Assembly (NCBI RefSeq): GCF_018917965.1
Contig: NZ_JAHLPP010000001.1
Coordinates: 620,001 to 684,000 of the forward strand
Origin: Pseudoflavonifractor sp. MSJ-37
Lineage (GTDB): Bacteria > Bacillota > Clostridia > Oscillospirales > Oscillospiraceae
Reading direction: 5' to 3'
DNA: 64,000 bases
The notes under the pieces are model-generated. The model made no database searches. It was not told the origin of the DNA and was given only the letters and a program-made list of their open reading frames with translations. Shown here piece after piece: positions 1-9,371 of this stretch. Position numbers and translations under genes: made by a program. Each line of letters starts with the position of its first letter. The first letter of the stretch is position 1.

Positions 1-214
1 TCAGTCCGCCCACATCCACGCCGCTGATGGTGGTGTTGGGGAGGAGCTTCCCGCTGGACGAGACCGCGTAGGAGAAGCCGCCGTATCCGGCGGCCGCCGC
101 GATCAGGACCACCGCCGCGATGATGGGGGCCTTGCCGCCCTTCCGGGCATTCTTCTCCTGGCGCTTCCCGCGCTCCGAAGAGGGAGCGGTCCGTTTGCCT
201 TGCTGTCGTTCCAT
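1..214 (-). CDS. N-terminus of a membrane-anchored cell-wall protein (VanW / L,D-transpeptidase-like), cut by window edge
   Basis: Only the first 71 codons are in the window. The start has a GGAG ribosome site 10 bases upstream. The protein opens with a very basic, Lys/Arg-rich cytoplasmic stretch of about 28 residues. One membrane segment follows at about residues 30-50 (Ala/Val/Ile-rich), then an outside region containing the motif TTISGVDVGGL. That motif is typical of the first repeat of the putative peptidoglycan-binding domain found in VanW-family proteins and in Gram-positive L,D-transpeptidases, so a role in the cell wall is inferred. The catalytic part lies outside the window, so the two families cannot be separated here. 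Confidence 0.6.
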   Translation of the reverse strand, partial: MERQQGKRTAPSSERGKRQEKNARKGGKAPIIAAVVLIAAAAGYGGFSYAVSSSGKLLPNTTISGVDVGGL

Positions 215-260
215 GTAAGATCAACTCCAAATATGAGGTAAAAACGAAACACTTCTCTAT

Positions 261-289
261 ATTATAGGAGGCTGAGAAGGAAAATGCAA
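261..289 (-). promoter_or_regulatory. Sigma-A type promoter for the leftward cell-wall gene
   Basis: On the minus strand a TTGCAT -35 box (284-289) and a perfect TATAAT -10 box (261-266) are separated by 17 bp. The -10 lies about 47 bp upstream of the start codon at 214. This is one of the best promoter matches in the window. Confidence 0.75.
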
Positions 290-441
290 TTACAGAACGG
301 TAACATCGGAGCGTCCGGATAGGATATCGCCCCACAGGGCGGGGTGATGTGTCCTCGCTTGCGCAGCCGTTGGCTACTTTTTCCCGCCGCGGGCGGGGAC
401 GGGGGATGCGCTCGCCGCGCGGGCCGCCTGCTCGGCGGGAG

Positions 442-479
442 CCCCTTTTCTTTTTCTCACGTGAGAAAAAGAAAAGGGG
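442..479. repeat. Perfect 38-bp palindrome
   Basis: Two 19-base arms with no spacer, centred on CACGTG at 458-463. Each arm runs from a CCCC end through a pyrimidine tract to CTCAC, so every strand is a pyrimidine block followed by its complementary purine block. As RNA it could form a long hairpin, but no T-tract follows, so it is not a simple terminator. It may be a REP-like or BIME-like intergenic element. Confidence 0.7.
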
Positions 480-553
480 GAAAGAAAAAGAACGCCAGAG
501 GGGGCGGACCTCCCCTCTGGACACCCCCTATGCGCTCGTTCTCTACCTAATGT

Positions 554-650
554 ATAGGGGCGCCCTCTGTGGTCGTCCCTTCGTCCGGCAGTCGCGCGGA
601 GCGCACGACAGAGAGCCTGCTGAAGGGCGTCGGGGACGCCGCCCCTACGA
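554..650. repeat. Possible short inverted-repeat bounded intergenic element
   Basis: The segment starts with TAGGGGCGCCC and ends with GGCGCGC-like sequence whose complement restores CGTAGGGGCGGCG, so TAGGGGCG is present in inverted orientation at both ends. Elements opening with GTAGGGGCG are common intergenic repeats in Clostridia (general knowledge). The ends match imperfectly and no target-site duplication is evident. Confidence 0.3.
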
Positions 651-753
651 TGGTCTGGATATACAAAGCGTCCCCGTCCGATCCAGCCTTTCGAAGTGGC
701 GGACCGCCTCCGATGACATTAATAGAATTTTCATCCCTCCCGTCTGAAAAATA

Positions 754-762
754 TGATACAAT
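754..762 (+). promoter_or_regulatory. Extended -10 promoter for the XpaC-like gene
   Basis: TGA-TACAAT forms an extended -10 element about 64 bp upstream of the chosen start at 826. No convincing -35 box is visible at 17 bp, which fits extended -10 promoters. Confidence 0.5.
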
Positions 763-825
763 GGTATGGACCGGGGACGGAGGCGTCTCCGGCACCGATC
801 AATGACGAGCAGGGAGGTCCCCGAT

Positions 826-2031
826 ATGGCGGATCATAAGAACGATATGGACAACAACAACGAAGTGGTCTCCTGGATCATCATCGTGGCCGCGCTGGCA
901 TTCTTTTGGCCCATCGGTCTGGTGCTCCTGTTCCGCAAGCTCTCCGGGGGCGGCGGGAAGAGCATCGTCAGCCGCTCCGTGACCACCACGCGGACCACCT
1001 CCAGCCGGATCGGCACGGCGGAGCCCGGCACCCAGGGGGTCTATGAGAGCCAGACGGTCCGGGAACGGACCGTCCGCCGCCGGACGGAGGCCGGACCGGC
1101 CCCTGCGGCCCGCACGGTCCGCCGCCGCACGCCGGCGGAACCAAAGAGCCTGAGCCTCAAGCGGGGCCGGAGCATGATGATCGCCGGCGGCGTCTTCACG
1201 GGCGTCAGCGCGGTCGCTGTGCTGGGCACGGTCTTCGAGATCATCGACAGCATCCTCTACGGCTGGTTCTCCTTCCGCGACATCGGGGAGCTCTTCGTCC
1301 CGGCGGGGATGTGCGGCGTGGGGCTGGTGCTCCTGACCGTGGGTCTGCGGGAAAACCGGCGGAGCAAACGCTTCCGCAAGTATCTGGCCCTGATCGGCCG
1401 GCAGGAGTCCGTGCCGGTGGAGCGGCTGGCGCAGGCCATGCCCGTGTCCGTCCATACGGCCTGCGCCGACCTTCAGGAGATGCTGGACGAGGGGCTCTTC
1501 CCCACGGGCTTCCTGGACATGGCCCAGGGCCGCCTGATCCTCAGCGGCGAGGGCATCCGGGTGGAGGCCCCGGTCACGAAGAAGCCCGGCCCGGTCCCCG
1601 CGCAGGACGAGGACGAGCGCACGCTGGCCCGGATCCGGGCGGTGAACGACGCCATCGAGGACCCGGTCATGAGCGCCAAGATCGACCGGATCGAGGAGAT
1701 CACCCGCAAGATCTTCGCCTACCAGAAGAAGGAGCCGGAGAAGGGGGGCCAGCTCCGCACCTTCCTGAACTACTATCTCCCCACCACCCTGAAGATCCTG
1801 GATTCCTACGCCCAGCTGGAGGAGCAGGGCGTGGAGGGCGAGAACATCACCACCGCCAAGGCCCGGATCGAGGGCATGATGGACAAGGTGGTGGAGGGCT
1901 TCGAGAAACAGCTCGACAAGCTCTTCGAGGACACCGCCATGGACATCACCACTGATGTGAAGGTGTTGGAGCAGATGCTGGAGAAGGACGGCCTCTCCGG
2001 CGGCCCGGGCGGTATGACGCTGGGCCTCTGA
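826..2031 (+). CDS. XpaC-like membrane protein (5-bromo-4-chloroindolyl phosphate hydrolysis family)
   Basis: 401 residues from the ATG at 826, chosen because GGGAGG sits 8 bases upstream; an in-frame ATG at 766 has no ribosome site. Membrane segments lie at about 14-36, 116-140 and 155-173. A basic linker at about 80-103 carries the repeated peptide RTVRRRT. Residues about 183-242 look like a winged-helix fold. The C-terminal 130 residues are helical and contain RTFLNYYLPTTLKILDSYA, which is the recognisable signature of the XpaC family (PF10112). The name comes from a phenotype in Bacillus; the molecular function is unknown. In many genomes it sits beside a TelA-like protein, but that partner is absent here. 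Family assignment is good, function unresolved. Confidence 0.8.
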   Translation: MADHKNDMDNNNEVVSWIIIVAALAFFWPIGLVLLFRKLSGGGGKSIVSRSVTTTRTTSSRIGTAEPGTQGVYESQTVRERTVRRRTEAGPAPAARTVRRRTPAEPKSLSLKRGRSMMIAGGVFTGVSAVAVLGTVFEIIDSILYGWFSFRDIGELFVPAGMCGVGLVLLTVGLRENRRSKRFRKYLALIGRQESVPVERLAQAMPVSVHTACADLQEMLDEGLFPTGFLDMAQGRLILSGEGIRVEAPVTKKPGPVPAQDEDERTLARIRAVNDAIEDPVMSAKIDRIEEITRKIFAYQKKEPEKGGQLRTFLNYYLPTTLKILDSYAQLEEQGVEGENITTAKARIEGMMDKVVEGFEKQLDKLFEDTAMDITTDVKVLEQMLEKDGLSGGPGGMTLGL

Positions 2032-2046
2032 GGACGAGACGAAAAT

Positions 2047-2085
2047 GGAGCCTGACGGGCGCCAGAGGGCGGCCTGTCAGGCTCC
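2047..2085. terminator. Shared terminator between convergent genes
   Basis: GGAGCCTGAC (2047-2056) pairs perfectly with GTCAGGCTCC (2076-2085). T-rich sequence follows on the plus strand (CTATTTT) and an ATTTTC tract on the minus strand, so it can serve both the XpaC-like gene and rpiB. Confidence 0.65.
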
Positions 2086-2109
2086 TGATCTATTTTGGGA
2101 GGCGCTCTA

Positions 2110-2547
2110 TCACGCCTCGATGGCGGAGATCAGGTCCACCCGGCGCTGATGGCGGCCACCCTCGAACTCCGTGTTGAGGAAGGTCTCCACGATGCGGTCG
2201 GCCATGTTGGGGCCGATCATGCCGCCGCCGATGGCCAGCATGTTGGCGTCGTTGTGGCGGCGGGTCATCTCGGCGGAGAGGGGCTCGGAGCACAGGGCAC
2301 AGCGGATGCCCTTCACCTTGTTGGCGGTGATGGAGATGCCGATGCCGGTGGTGCAGACCACGATGCCGCGCTCACAGGCGCCGGAGGCCACAGCCTCCGC
2401 GGCGGCCCTGCCGTAGACGGGGTAGTCCACGCTCTCGGTGGAATAGCAGCCGCAGTCCTGTACCTCATAGCCGTGGGACTCCAGCCAGCTCTTGATGTGC
2501 TCCTTCATGGCGAACCCGCCATGGTCGCAGCCCAGAGAGATCTTCAT
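2110..2547 (-). CDS. rpiB: Ribose-5-phosphate isomerase B
   Basis: 145 residues, the usual length for the RpiB/LacAB family. It interconverts ribose 5-phosphate and ribulose 5-phosphate in the non-oxidative pentose phosphate pathway, in the cytoplasm. Visible motifs are the N-terminal GCDHGG phosphate-binding stretch, a Cys in the VCTTGIGISI loop (the catalytic base position in bacterial RpiB) and RHNDANMLAIGG. The ribosome site GAGGAGG lies 7 bases before ATG. The histidinol-phosphatase gene ends 67 bp upstream on the same strand, so co-transcription is possible. Confidence 0.93.
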   Translation of the reverse strand: MKISLGCDHGGFAMKEHIKSWLESHGYEVQDCGCYSTESVDYPVYGRAAAEAVASGACERGIVVCTTGIGISITANKVKGIRCALCSEPLSAEMTRRHNDANMLAIGGGMIGPNMADRIVETFLNTEFEGGRHQRRVDLISAIEA

Positions 2548-2614
2548 GTTTTTTCCTCCTCTTGATCCATGAAAAATATATCAGAACGCCCCGCCCGTCC
2601 GGACGGGACGGTCC

Positions 2615-3409
2615 TCACAGAGCCATCTGTGTAGGGATGTGCTTGTCGTAGACGGTCACATAGCGGAAGCCCGTGTCCCGCAGGAGGGCATAGGCCTCGG
2701 GGAGGCCCAGGCCCACCCGCTCGGGATAGTGGGCGTCGGAGCCCACGGTGATCAGCTCGCCGCCGCAGTCCCGGTAGCGCTCCAGGATGGGCCGCCAGGG
2801 CTCGATCGTCTTGCCGCAGTAGGTGTTCAGCTCGATGCCCCGGCCGGTCTCCACCACCCGGCGGAGGACCGTGTCGATGGCGTCCTGATACCGGTCCAGC
2901 CGGATCTCCGGGGGCATATAGCGCAGGGGGTAGATGATGTGCCCCAGGATGTCGTAGGTCTCCGGGAGCTCCACCAGACGGAGCATGGAGGCGAAGTAGT
3001 CGTCCAGCGCCGCGTAGCAGGTCTCGGGACGGTCATAGGACAGGAAATAGAAGTCCTCGCCGCCCTGCTCAGGGCTCATGTTGTGGAGGGAGCCGATCAC
3101 GAAGTCCAGCTCCGGCTGGGAGAGCATCCTCCGGGCATAGTCCGGGTCGAAGGGGGCGCTGCCGTACTCGATGCCGAACCGGAGGACCAGCTTGTCCCGG
3201 AAGGCCGGGAGAGCGGCGCGGAACTGCTCCAGAGCGGGGCCCCAGTCATAGTCCGGGGCGATGCCGCCGTGCTCCATGATCCGGTCGTAGTGGTCGGTGA
3301 CGCAGAGCTGGGACAGGCCCGCCGCGACGGCGGCCTCCGCCATCGCGGACAGAGGCGCGTTGCCGTCCGGGGAGAGGAGGGTGTGGGTGTGGTAGTCGAT
3401 ATAGTACAT
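2615..3409 (-). CDS. PHP-family histidinol phosphatase (HisJ/HisK type)
   Basis: 264 residues. PHP metal-binding motifs appear in order: DYHTHTLLSPDG at the N-terminus, VTDHYD near 39, FGIEYG, IGSLHNM and VGSDAHYPERVG near the C-terminus. Together they would hold a trinuclear metal centre. The family removes phosphate from L-histidinol phosphate in histidine synthesis; some members act on other phosphoesters, and no other his genes are nearby. AAGGAG lies 8 bases before ATG. It begins 20 bp after the mannosyltransferase gene, so the two are probably one transcript. Confidence 0.82.
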   Translation of the reverse strand: MYYIDYHTHTLLSPDGNAPLSAMAEAAVAAGLSQLCVTDHYDRIMEHGGIAPDYDWGPALEQFRAALPAFRDKLVLRFGIEYGSAPFDPDYARRMLSQPELDFVIGSLHNMSPEQGGEDFYFLSYDRPETCYAALDDYFASMLRLVELPETYDILGHIIYPLRYMPPEIRLDRYQDAIDTVLRRVVETGRGIELNTYCGKTIEPWRPILERYRDCGGELITVGSDAHYPERVGLGLPEAYALLRDTGFRYVTVYDKHIPTQMAL

Positions 3410-3428
3410 AGGACACGCTCCTTTTCTG

Positions 3429-5588
3429 TCAGAAGGGCCAGGAGGGGAACCACTGGAGGGACCAGGTGGTGTACCAGCGGGGGACCATCAGGCCGATGAG
3501 GACGGGATAGAAGGCGGCATACAGCACCACGGCCCCCGCCGTCATGGCGCAGACGCCCCGCCGCATCCAGGGCAGGCCCATCTCCAGGAGCTGATCGCAC
3601 ACATAGGCCAGGGCGATGCACAGGAAGAGGATGGAGGGGAAGTAGTGGTACTCGAAGGTGGTCCGCCCGATCAGGAGCCAGGGCCCGAACTGGGAGAGAT
3701 AGCCCACCAGCAGGAACAGGGCCCGCCCGTCAGCCCTGGGGACGGTCCGGGAGAGGAAGAGGCCGAGGGCCAGATAGAGGCCCAGGCCCAGCACCAGCAG
3801 GGCCCCGTTCCGGGCCAGGACCGCCGGCTCCAGCGCCGGGTCGAAGATCTGGTCCACCTCCACCAGCGCGGCGGCCATGGCCCCGGCGGAGAGGAGGAAG
3901 AACAGGAACTTGGACCGGGGACGCCGGAAGGCCTGGGCGGCACAGCTCAGCAGGGCCAGCAGTCCGCCCCAGCACACCACGGGGTCAGAGAAGGCGGCGA
4001 AGGCCGACTTGGAGCCGGGCACCGAGGTGCTGTCCAGATAGTACAGGATGGGCCGGGCGTCCGTCACCCACTGGAACCAGCGGGAGGAGTAGGGGTGGCT
4101 GTCGTGGACGCCCTCGTGGTAGGAGAGCATATACTGCTGGTTCCGCCACATCTCCGCGATGGTGTTGGAGAGGGAGCCGTCCCCGGCCGCGGCGGCGTAA
4201 GGCCAGTAGGACAGGGTGTAGATGCAGGCGGGCATCACCACGAAGCACAGCACCGAGAAGGCCAGCGTGGCCGCCAGCCAGGGGCCCAGGGCCGTCCGGG
4301 CGCCGTCCTTGTCCCGGGGCCAGTCCCGGAGCTTCTGGTACAGGCCGATGAAGTAGAGGGCCGCCAGGCCCAGTCCGCCGTAGATCACGGTCCATTTGCT
4401 GGCCGCGCCGATGCCCCAGAACAGGCCGGACAGGAACAGCCAGGGCGCGCCCTTCCGGAAGGGCGTCCCGGCGGGAAGGACCAGATACCGGTACAGGAAG
4501 TAGTACATGGCCAGGATGAAGAACACCGCATAGGTGTCGATGGTGGCGATCCGGGTCTGGGTCAGGTGCATGAAGTCGAAGGCGAAGAGGGTGGTGCCGC
4601 AGACCGCCGCGGCGGTCCGGCCGAACAGGTTTTTCAGGAACACATAGAGCAGGGGCAGGGAGATCACGCCGAACAGGGTCCCCATGAAGCGCCAGCCGAA
4701 GGGCACCATGCCGAAGAGACGGATGCCGATCCCCAGGATCAGCTTGCCCAGCGGCGGGTGGGAGATCTCATAGGGATACACGTCCCGGATGTGCTCATAG
4801 GCCGTCCGGGCGTGGTAGATCTCATCGAAATAGGTGGAGTTGGTCCAGTCGGGCCGGTCCGGCACGGTGTCGGACTCGTCGAAGAGGGCGGCAGCAGTGC
4901 CGGGATCGTCCGGGACGACCTGGACCCCGTCCGCGTCGTACAGGGCCAGCTCTCCCAGCTCGAAGGGGTCCTTGGCGGTCTTGGACGTGATCCGGAGATA
5001 CCGGACCTCCACCGGGTTCTCCGGCTGGATCTCCAGCCACTTGAACAGGTCGGCGTAGTGCTGGGGCATGGCATAGCTGGGGTCGTAGCCCTCCGCGTCG
5101 GCCCAGTAGCAGATCGTGTTCCCGGACTCGTCCTCCCGGGTCCAGAGGGTGGACCAGCGCTGGCCGTCGGGGGAGACCTCCACGTTATAGTCCCCGGTGC
5201 CCAGACCGGTGTAGTACATGAGGCGGCCGATCACCACGGGCTGGGAGAAGGAGGCCTCCACCGTGTCGCCGGTGCCGGAGAAGCTCTGGAAGGACTGGGG
5301 GTCCGTGAAGGAGCCCAGCCGGAAAAAGGCGGTGAAGGCATACAGCGCCGTCACCAGCAGGACGGGCAGGACATCTGACCGCTCCATAGGGAAGCACTTC
5401 CCGGCGAAGGACAGGGGAGGAGACGGCGGGAGGGAGCCTGTGCCTTCGCGCCCCCGGAGGATGCTCTCATGGACGGAGGCGGGGGACCGGAGGGCCCGCC
5501 AGTAGGAGAAGAAGAACACGAGGAGCGCCGTGAGCAGCGCCACTGGGAAGAGCAGCGTGGGCCGGACGGTCTGGAACAAGAGATCCAT
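3429..5588 (-). CDS. Protein O-mannosyltransferase-type glycosyltransferase (GT39) with an inserted discoidin-like domain
   Basis: 719 residues, many membrane segments. TM1 spans about 11-28 and TM2 about 71-88. Residues about 100-225 form a soluble insert with features of an F5/8 type C (discoidin) sandwich (for example YNVEVSPDGQRW and RYLRITSK). The PMT hallmark FDEIYHARTAYE follows at 254-265, with the Asp-Glu pair at 255-256, then HPPLGK at 277-282. About nine further hydrophobic segments complete the PMT fold. The enzyme should move a sugar from a polyprenyl-phosphate carrier to a protein or glycan outside the membrane. The insert probably binds sugar or the acceptor (inference). AGGAGG sits 6 bases before ATG. 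Confidence 0.82.
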   Translation of the reverse strand: MDLLFQTVRPTLLFPVALLTALLVFFFSYWRALRSPASVHESILRGREGTGSLPPSPPLSFAGKCFPMERSDVLPVLLVTALYAFTAFFRLGSFTDPQSFQSFSGTGDTVEASFSQPVVIGRLMYYTGLGTGDYNVEVSPDGQRWSTLWTREDESGNTICYWADAEGYDPSYAMPQHYADLFKWLEIQPENPVEVRYLRITSKTAKDPFELGELALYDADGVQVVPDDPGTAAALFDESDTVPDRPDWTNSTYFDEIYHARTAYEHIRDVYPYEISHPPLGKLILGIGIRLFGMVPFGWRFMGTLFGVISLPLLYVFLKNLFGRTAAAVCGTTLFAFDFMHLTQTRIATIDTYAVFFILAMYYFLYRYLVLPAGTPFRKGAPWLFLSGLFWGIGAASKWTVIYGGLGLAALYFIGLYQKLRDWPRDKDGARTALGPWLAATLAFSVLCFVVMPACIYTLSYWPYAAAAGDGSLSNTIAEMWRNQQYMLSYHEGVHDSHPYSSRWFQWVTDARPILYYLDSTSVPGSKSAFAAFSDPVVCWGGLLALLSCAAQAFRRPRSKFLFFLLSAGAMAAALVEVDQIFDPALEPAVLARNGALLVLGLGLYLALGLFLSRTVPRADGRALFLLVGYLSQFGPWLLIGRTTFEYHYFPSILFLCIALAYVCDQLLEMGLPWMRRGVCAMTAGAVVLYAAFYPVLIGLMVPRWYTTWSLQWFPSWPF

Positions 5589-5605
5589 AGGATACCTCCT
5601 GAGAA

Positions 5606-5643
5606 CAAAAAATAGAGGGTGGACGGGATGTCCACCCTCTATT
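5606..5643 (-). terminator. Strong terminator ahead of the mannosyltransferase gene, ending the heat-shock operon
   Basis: A perfect 14-bp stem (5611-5624 with 5630-5643) with a 5-base loop is followed on the minus strand by a run of six T residues. The stem directly abuts the dnaJ stop codon. Confidence 0.9.
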
Positions 5644-6813
5644 TTATTTCTTCTTCTTCATTTTGTCAAAGAATCCTTTGAGACCTTCCTCCTCGCCCTC
5701 GGCGGGGAGCTCGCCCATGGCGCGTCCGAAGGCCCGCAGGGCCTCCTTCTGCTCCCGGTCCAGGCCCCGGGGCACATCTACCGACACGGTGACATATTGG
5801 TCGCCCCGTCCCCGTCCGCTGACGGAGGGGATGCCCTTGCCCTTCAGGCGGAAGGTGGCGCCGGGCTGGGTGCCCTCGGGGAGGGTCCACTTGACGTTGC
5901 CGTCGATCGTGGGGATCTCCAGCTCCGCGCCCAGCGTGGCCTGGAGGAAGGAGACCTTCTGCTCCAGATAGACGTTCATGCCGTCCCGCTTGAAGCGGGC
6001 ATGGGGCCGCACGGAGACGCTGATGATCAGGTCGCCGGCGGGGCCGCCGTTCTTGCCCGCGCCGCCCTGGCCGCGCAGGGAGATGGCCTGCCCGTTGTCG
6101 ATGCCGGCGGGGATCTTGGCGGTGATCTTCCGGGTCTTGCGCACCGCGCCCTCGCCGTGGCAGGTGGAGCAGGGGCTGTGGATGATCTTGCCGGTGCCGT
6201 GGCACTTGGGGCAGGAGGTGGTGGTGGCGAAGGAGAAGGCGCCGCCGCCCCGCTGGATGCGGATCGTGCCGGAGCCGTGGCAGTCGGGGCAGATCTCGGC
6301 GGTGGTGCCGGGGGCACAGCCGGTGCCCTTGCAGTCGTCGCACGCTTCGCTCCGGGTCAGCTCGATCTGCTTCTCACAGCCGAAGGCGGCCTCCTCGAAG
6401 GAGATGGTGATGGCGGCCCGCAGGGTGTCGCCCTTCATGGGGCCGGCCCGGCGGCTCCCGCCGCCGCCCCCGAAGCCGCTGAAGCCGCCTCCAAAGAAGG
6501 AGCCGAAGATGTCGCCCAGGTCGATATCGCCGAAGTCGGCGCCGCTGAAGCCGCCGTATCCGCCGCCCGGGTTATAGTTGGGGTCCACGCCCGCATGGCC
6601 GAACTGGTCGTACCGGGCCCGCTTCTCCTTGTCGGAGAGGACCTCGTAGGCCTCGTTGACCTCCTTGAACTTGGCCTCGGCCTCCTTGTCGCCGGGGTTC
6701 AGGTCGGGGTGGTATTTCTTGGCCAGCTTGCGGTAGGCCTTTTTCAACTCATCGTCCGAGGCGCCCTTGCTGACGCCCAGGACCTCATAATAATCTCGTT
6801 TTTGTTCCGGCAT
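5644..6813 (-). CDS. dnaJ: Chaperone DnaJ (Hsp40)
   Basis: 389 residues, full length. The J domain covers about 5-70 with HPD at 35-37, which stimulates DnaK ATPase. A Gly/Phe-rich linker follows at about 78-125. The zinc domain has all four CxxCxGxG repeats ([32 protein letters not shown]), then the two beta-barrel substrate-binding domains. It ends with a Lys run. It is the last gene of hrcA-grpE-dnaK-dnaJ, 66 bp after dnaK. A GC-rich hairpin lies in that gap. Confidence 0.97.
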   Translation of the reverse strand: MPEQKRDYYEVLGVSKGASDDELKKAYRKLAKKYHPDLNPGDKEAEAKFKEVNEAYEVLSDKEKRARYDQFGHAGVDPNYNPGGGYGGFSGADFGDIDLGDIFGSFFGGGFSGFGGGGGSRRAGPMKGDTLRAAITISFEEAAFGCEKQIELTRSEACDDCKGTGCAPGTTAEICPDCHGSGTIRIQRGGGAFSFATTTSCPKCHGTGKIIHSPCSTCHGEGAVRKTRKITAKIPAGIDNGQAISLRGQGGAGKNGGPAGDLIISVSVRPHARFKRDGMNVYLEQKVSFLQATLGAELEIPTIDGNVKWTLPEGTQPGATFRLKGKGIPSVSGRGRGDQYVTVSVDVPRGLDREQKEALRAFGRAMGELPAEGEEEGLKGFFDKMKKKK

Positions 6814-6838
6814 TGGTGGTCACCTCTTTACATGGGAA

Positions 6839-6872
6839 ACGGCGGGGCAAGAAGCCCCGCCCCGCCGTCTCG
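6839..6872 (-). other. GC hairpin between dnaK and dnaJ
   Basis: GGCGGGGC and GCCCCGCC can pair across a short loop in the 66-bp gap, just upstream of the dnaJ ribosome site. No T-tract follows on the minus strand, so it is more likely an RNA-stability or processing element than a full terminator. Confidence 0.45.
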
Positions 6873-6879
6873 TTTCAGA

Positions 6880-8793
<1,914 letters not shown>

Positions 8794-8802
8794 TCAACGG
8801 AT

Positions 8803-9360
8803 TCAGTTCGCCACTTTGACCATGGCGAAGCGGATGACCTTGTCACCGGACTGGAAGCCGGTCTGGAACACCTCTACCACGGTGTTCTCGCCCACGCTGT
8901 CGTCCTCCACGTGCATCACGGCGTTGTGGAGGTTGGGGTCGAAGGTCTGTCCCAGCGCGGGGATCTCCTCCACGCCCAGCTTGGACAGGATGTCCTTCAG
9001 GCCGGTCATGGTCATCTCCACGCCTTTTTTGTAAGCCGCGTCGGCGGTCTCCTGCTTGAGGGCCCGCTCCAGATTGTCATAGACAGGGAGGAAGGCCAAC
9101 ACTGCGTCGGACTTGGCGCTGGTGTAGGCGTCGGCCTTCTCCTTCTGGGTGCGCCGGCGGTAGTTGTCGTACTCGGCGGCCAGACGGAGGTACTGGTCCT
9201 CCTTTTGGGCCAGAGAGTCCTTCAGAGCCTCCAGCTCCGTCAGCAGGGGATCGGGGCCGTCGGACTCGGGGGCGGCGGTGTCCTCCACCGCGGGCTCCTG
9301 GGCCTCGGCCGCAGTCTCAGCCGCCTGCTGGGCGGCCTGTTCGTTCTCTTTCATGCTCAA
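8803..9360 (-). CDS. grpE: Nucleotide exchange factor GrpE
   Basis: 185 residues from a TTG start. The TTG at 9360 is preferred because a perfect AGGAGG lies exactly 7 bases upstream, while the ATG two codons later would be 13 bases away. The ribosome site overlaps the hrcA stop codon. The N-terminal 45 residues are acidic and Ala-rich (disordered); a long helix with YLRLAAEYDNYRRRTQKEK follows, then the C-terminal beta domain (GVEEIPALGQTFDPNLHNAV), which contacts DnaK. Confidence 0.95.
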   Translation of the reverse strand: MSMKENEQAAQQAAETAAEAQEPAVEDTAAPESDGPDPLLTELEALKDSLAQKEDQYLRLAAEYDNYRRRTQKEKADAYTSAKSDAVLAFLPVYDNLERALKQETADAAYKKGVEMTMTGLKDILSKLGVEEIPALGQTFDPNLHNAVMHVEDDSVGENTVVEVFQTGFQSGDKVIRFAMVKVAN

Positions 9361-9371
9361 GAGGATCCCTC

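Larger units (their letters stand above)
215..825. other. Gene-free intergenic region with strong hairpins
   Basis: About 610 bp without a credible gene. Open frames through it translate to low-complexity Arg/Pro/Gly-rich or Lys/Arg-rich text with no ribosome site. It contains the divergent promoters of the flanking genes, a perfect 38-bp palindrome (442-479), a 9-bp stem hairpin (495-503 pairing with 512-520) and a stretch bounded by inverted copies of TAGGGGCG (about 554-650). The composition swings between pure GC blocks and A/G-rich tracts. It looks like repetitive intergenic DNA rather than a decayed gene, but copy number elsewhere in the genome cannot be seen. Confidence 0.6.

Noticed and set aside
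344-805. Open reading frames of 60-130 codons in the gap before the XpaC-like gene
   Set aside because: They run through hairpins and a palindrome, have no ribosome sites and translate to low-complexity text.
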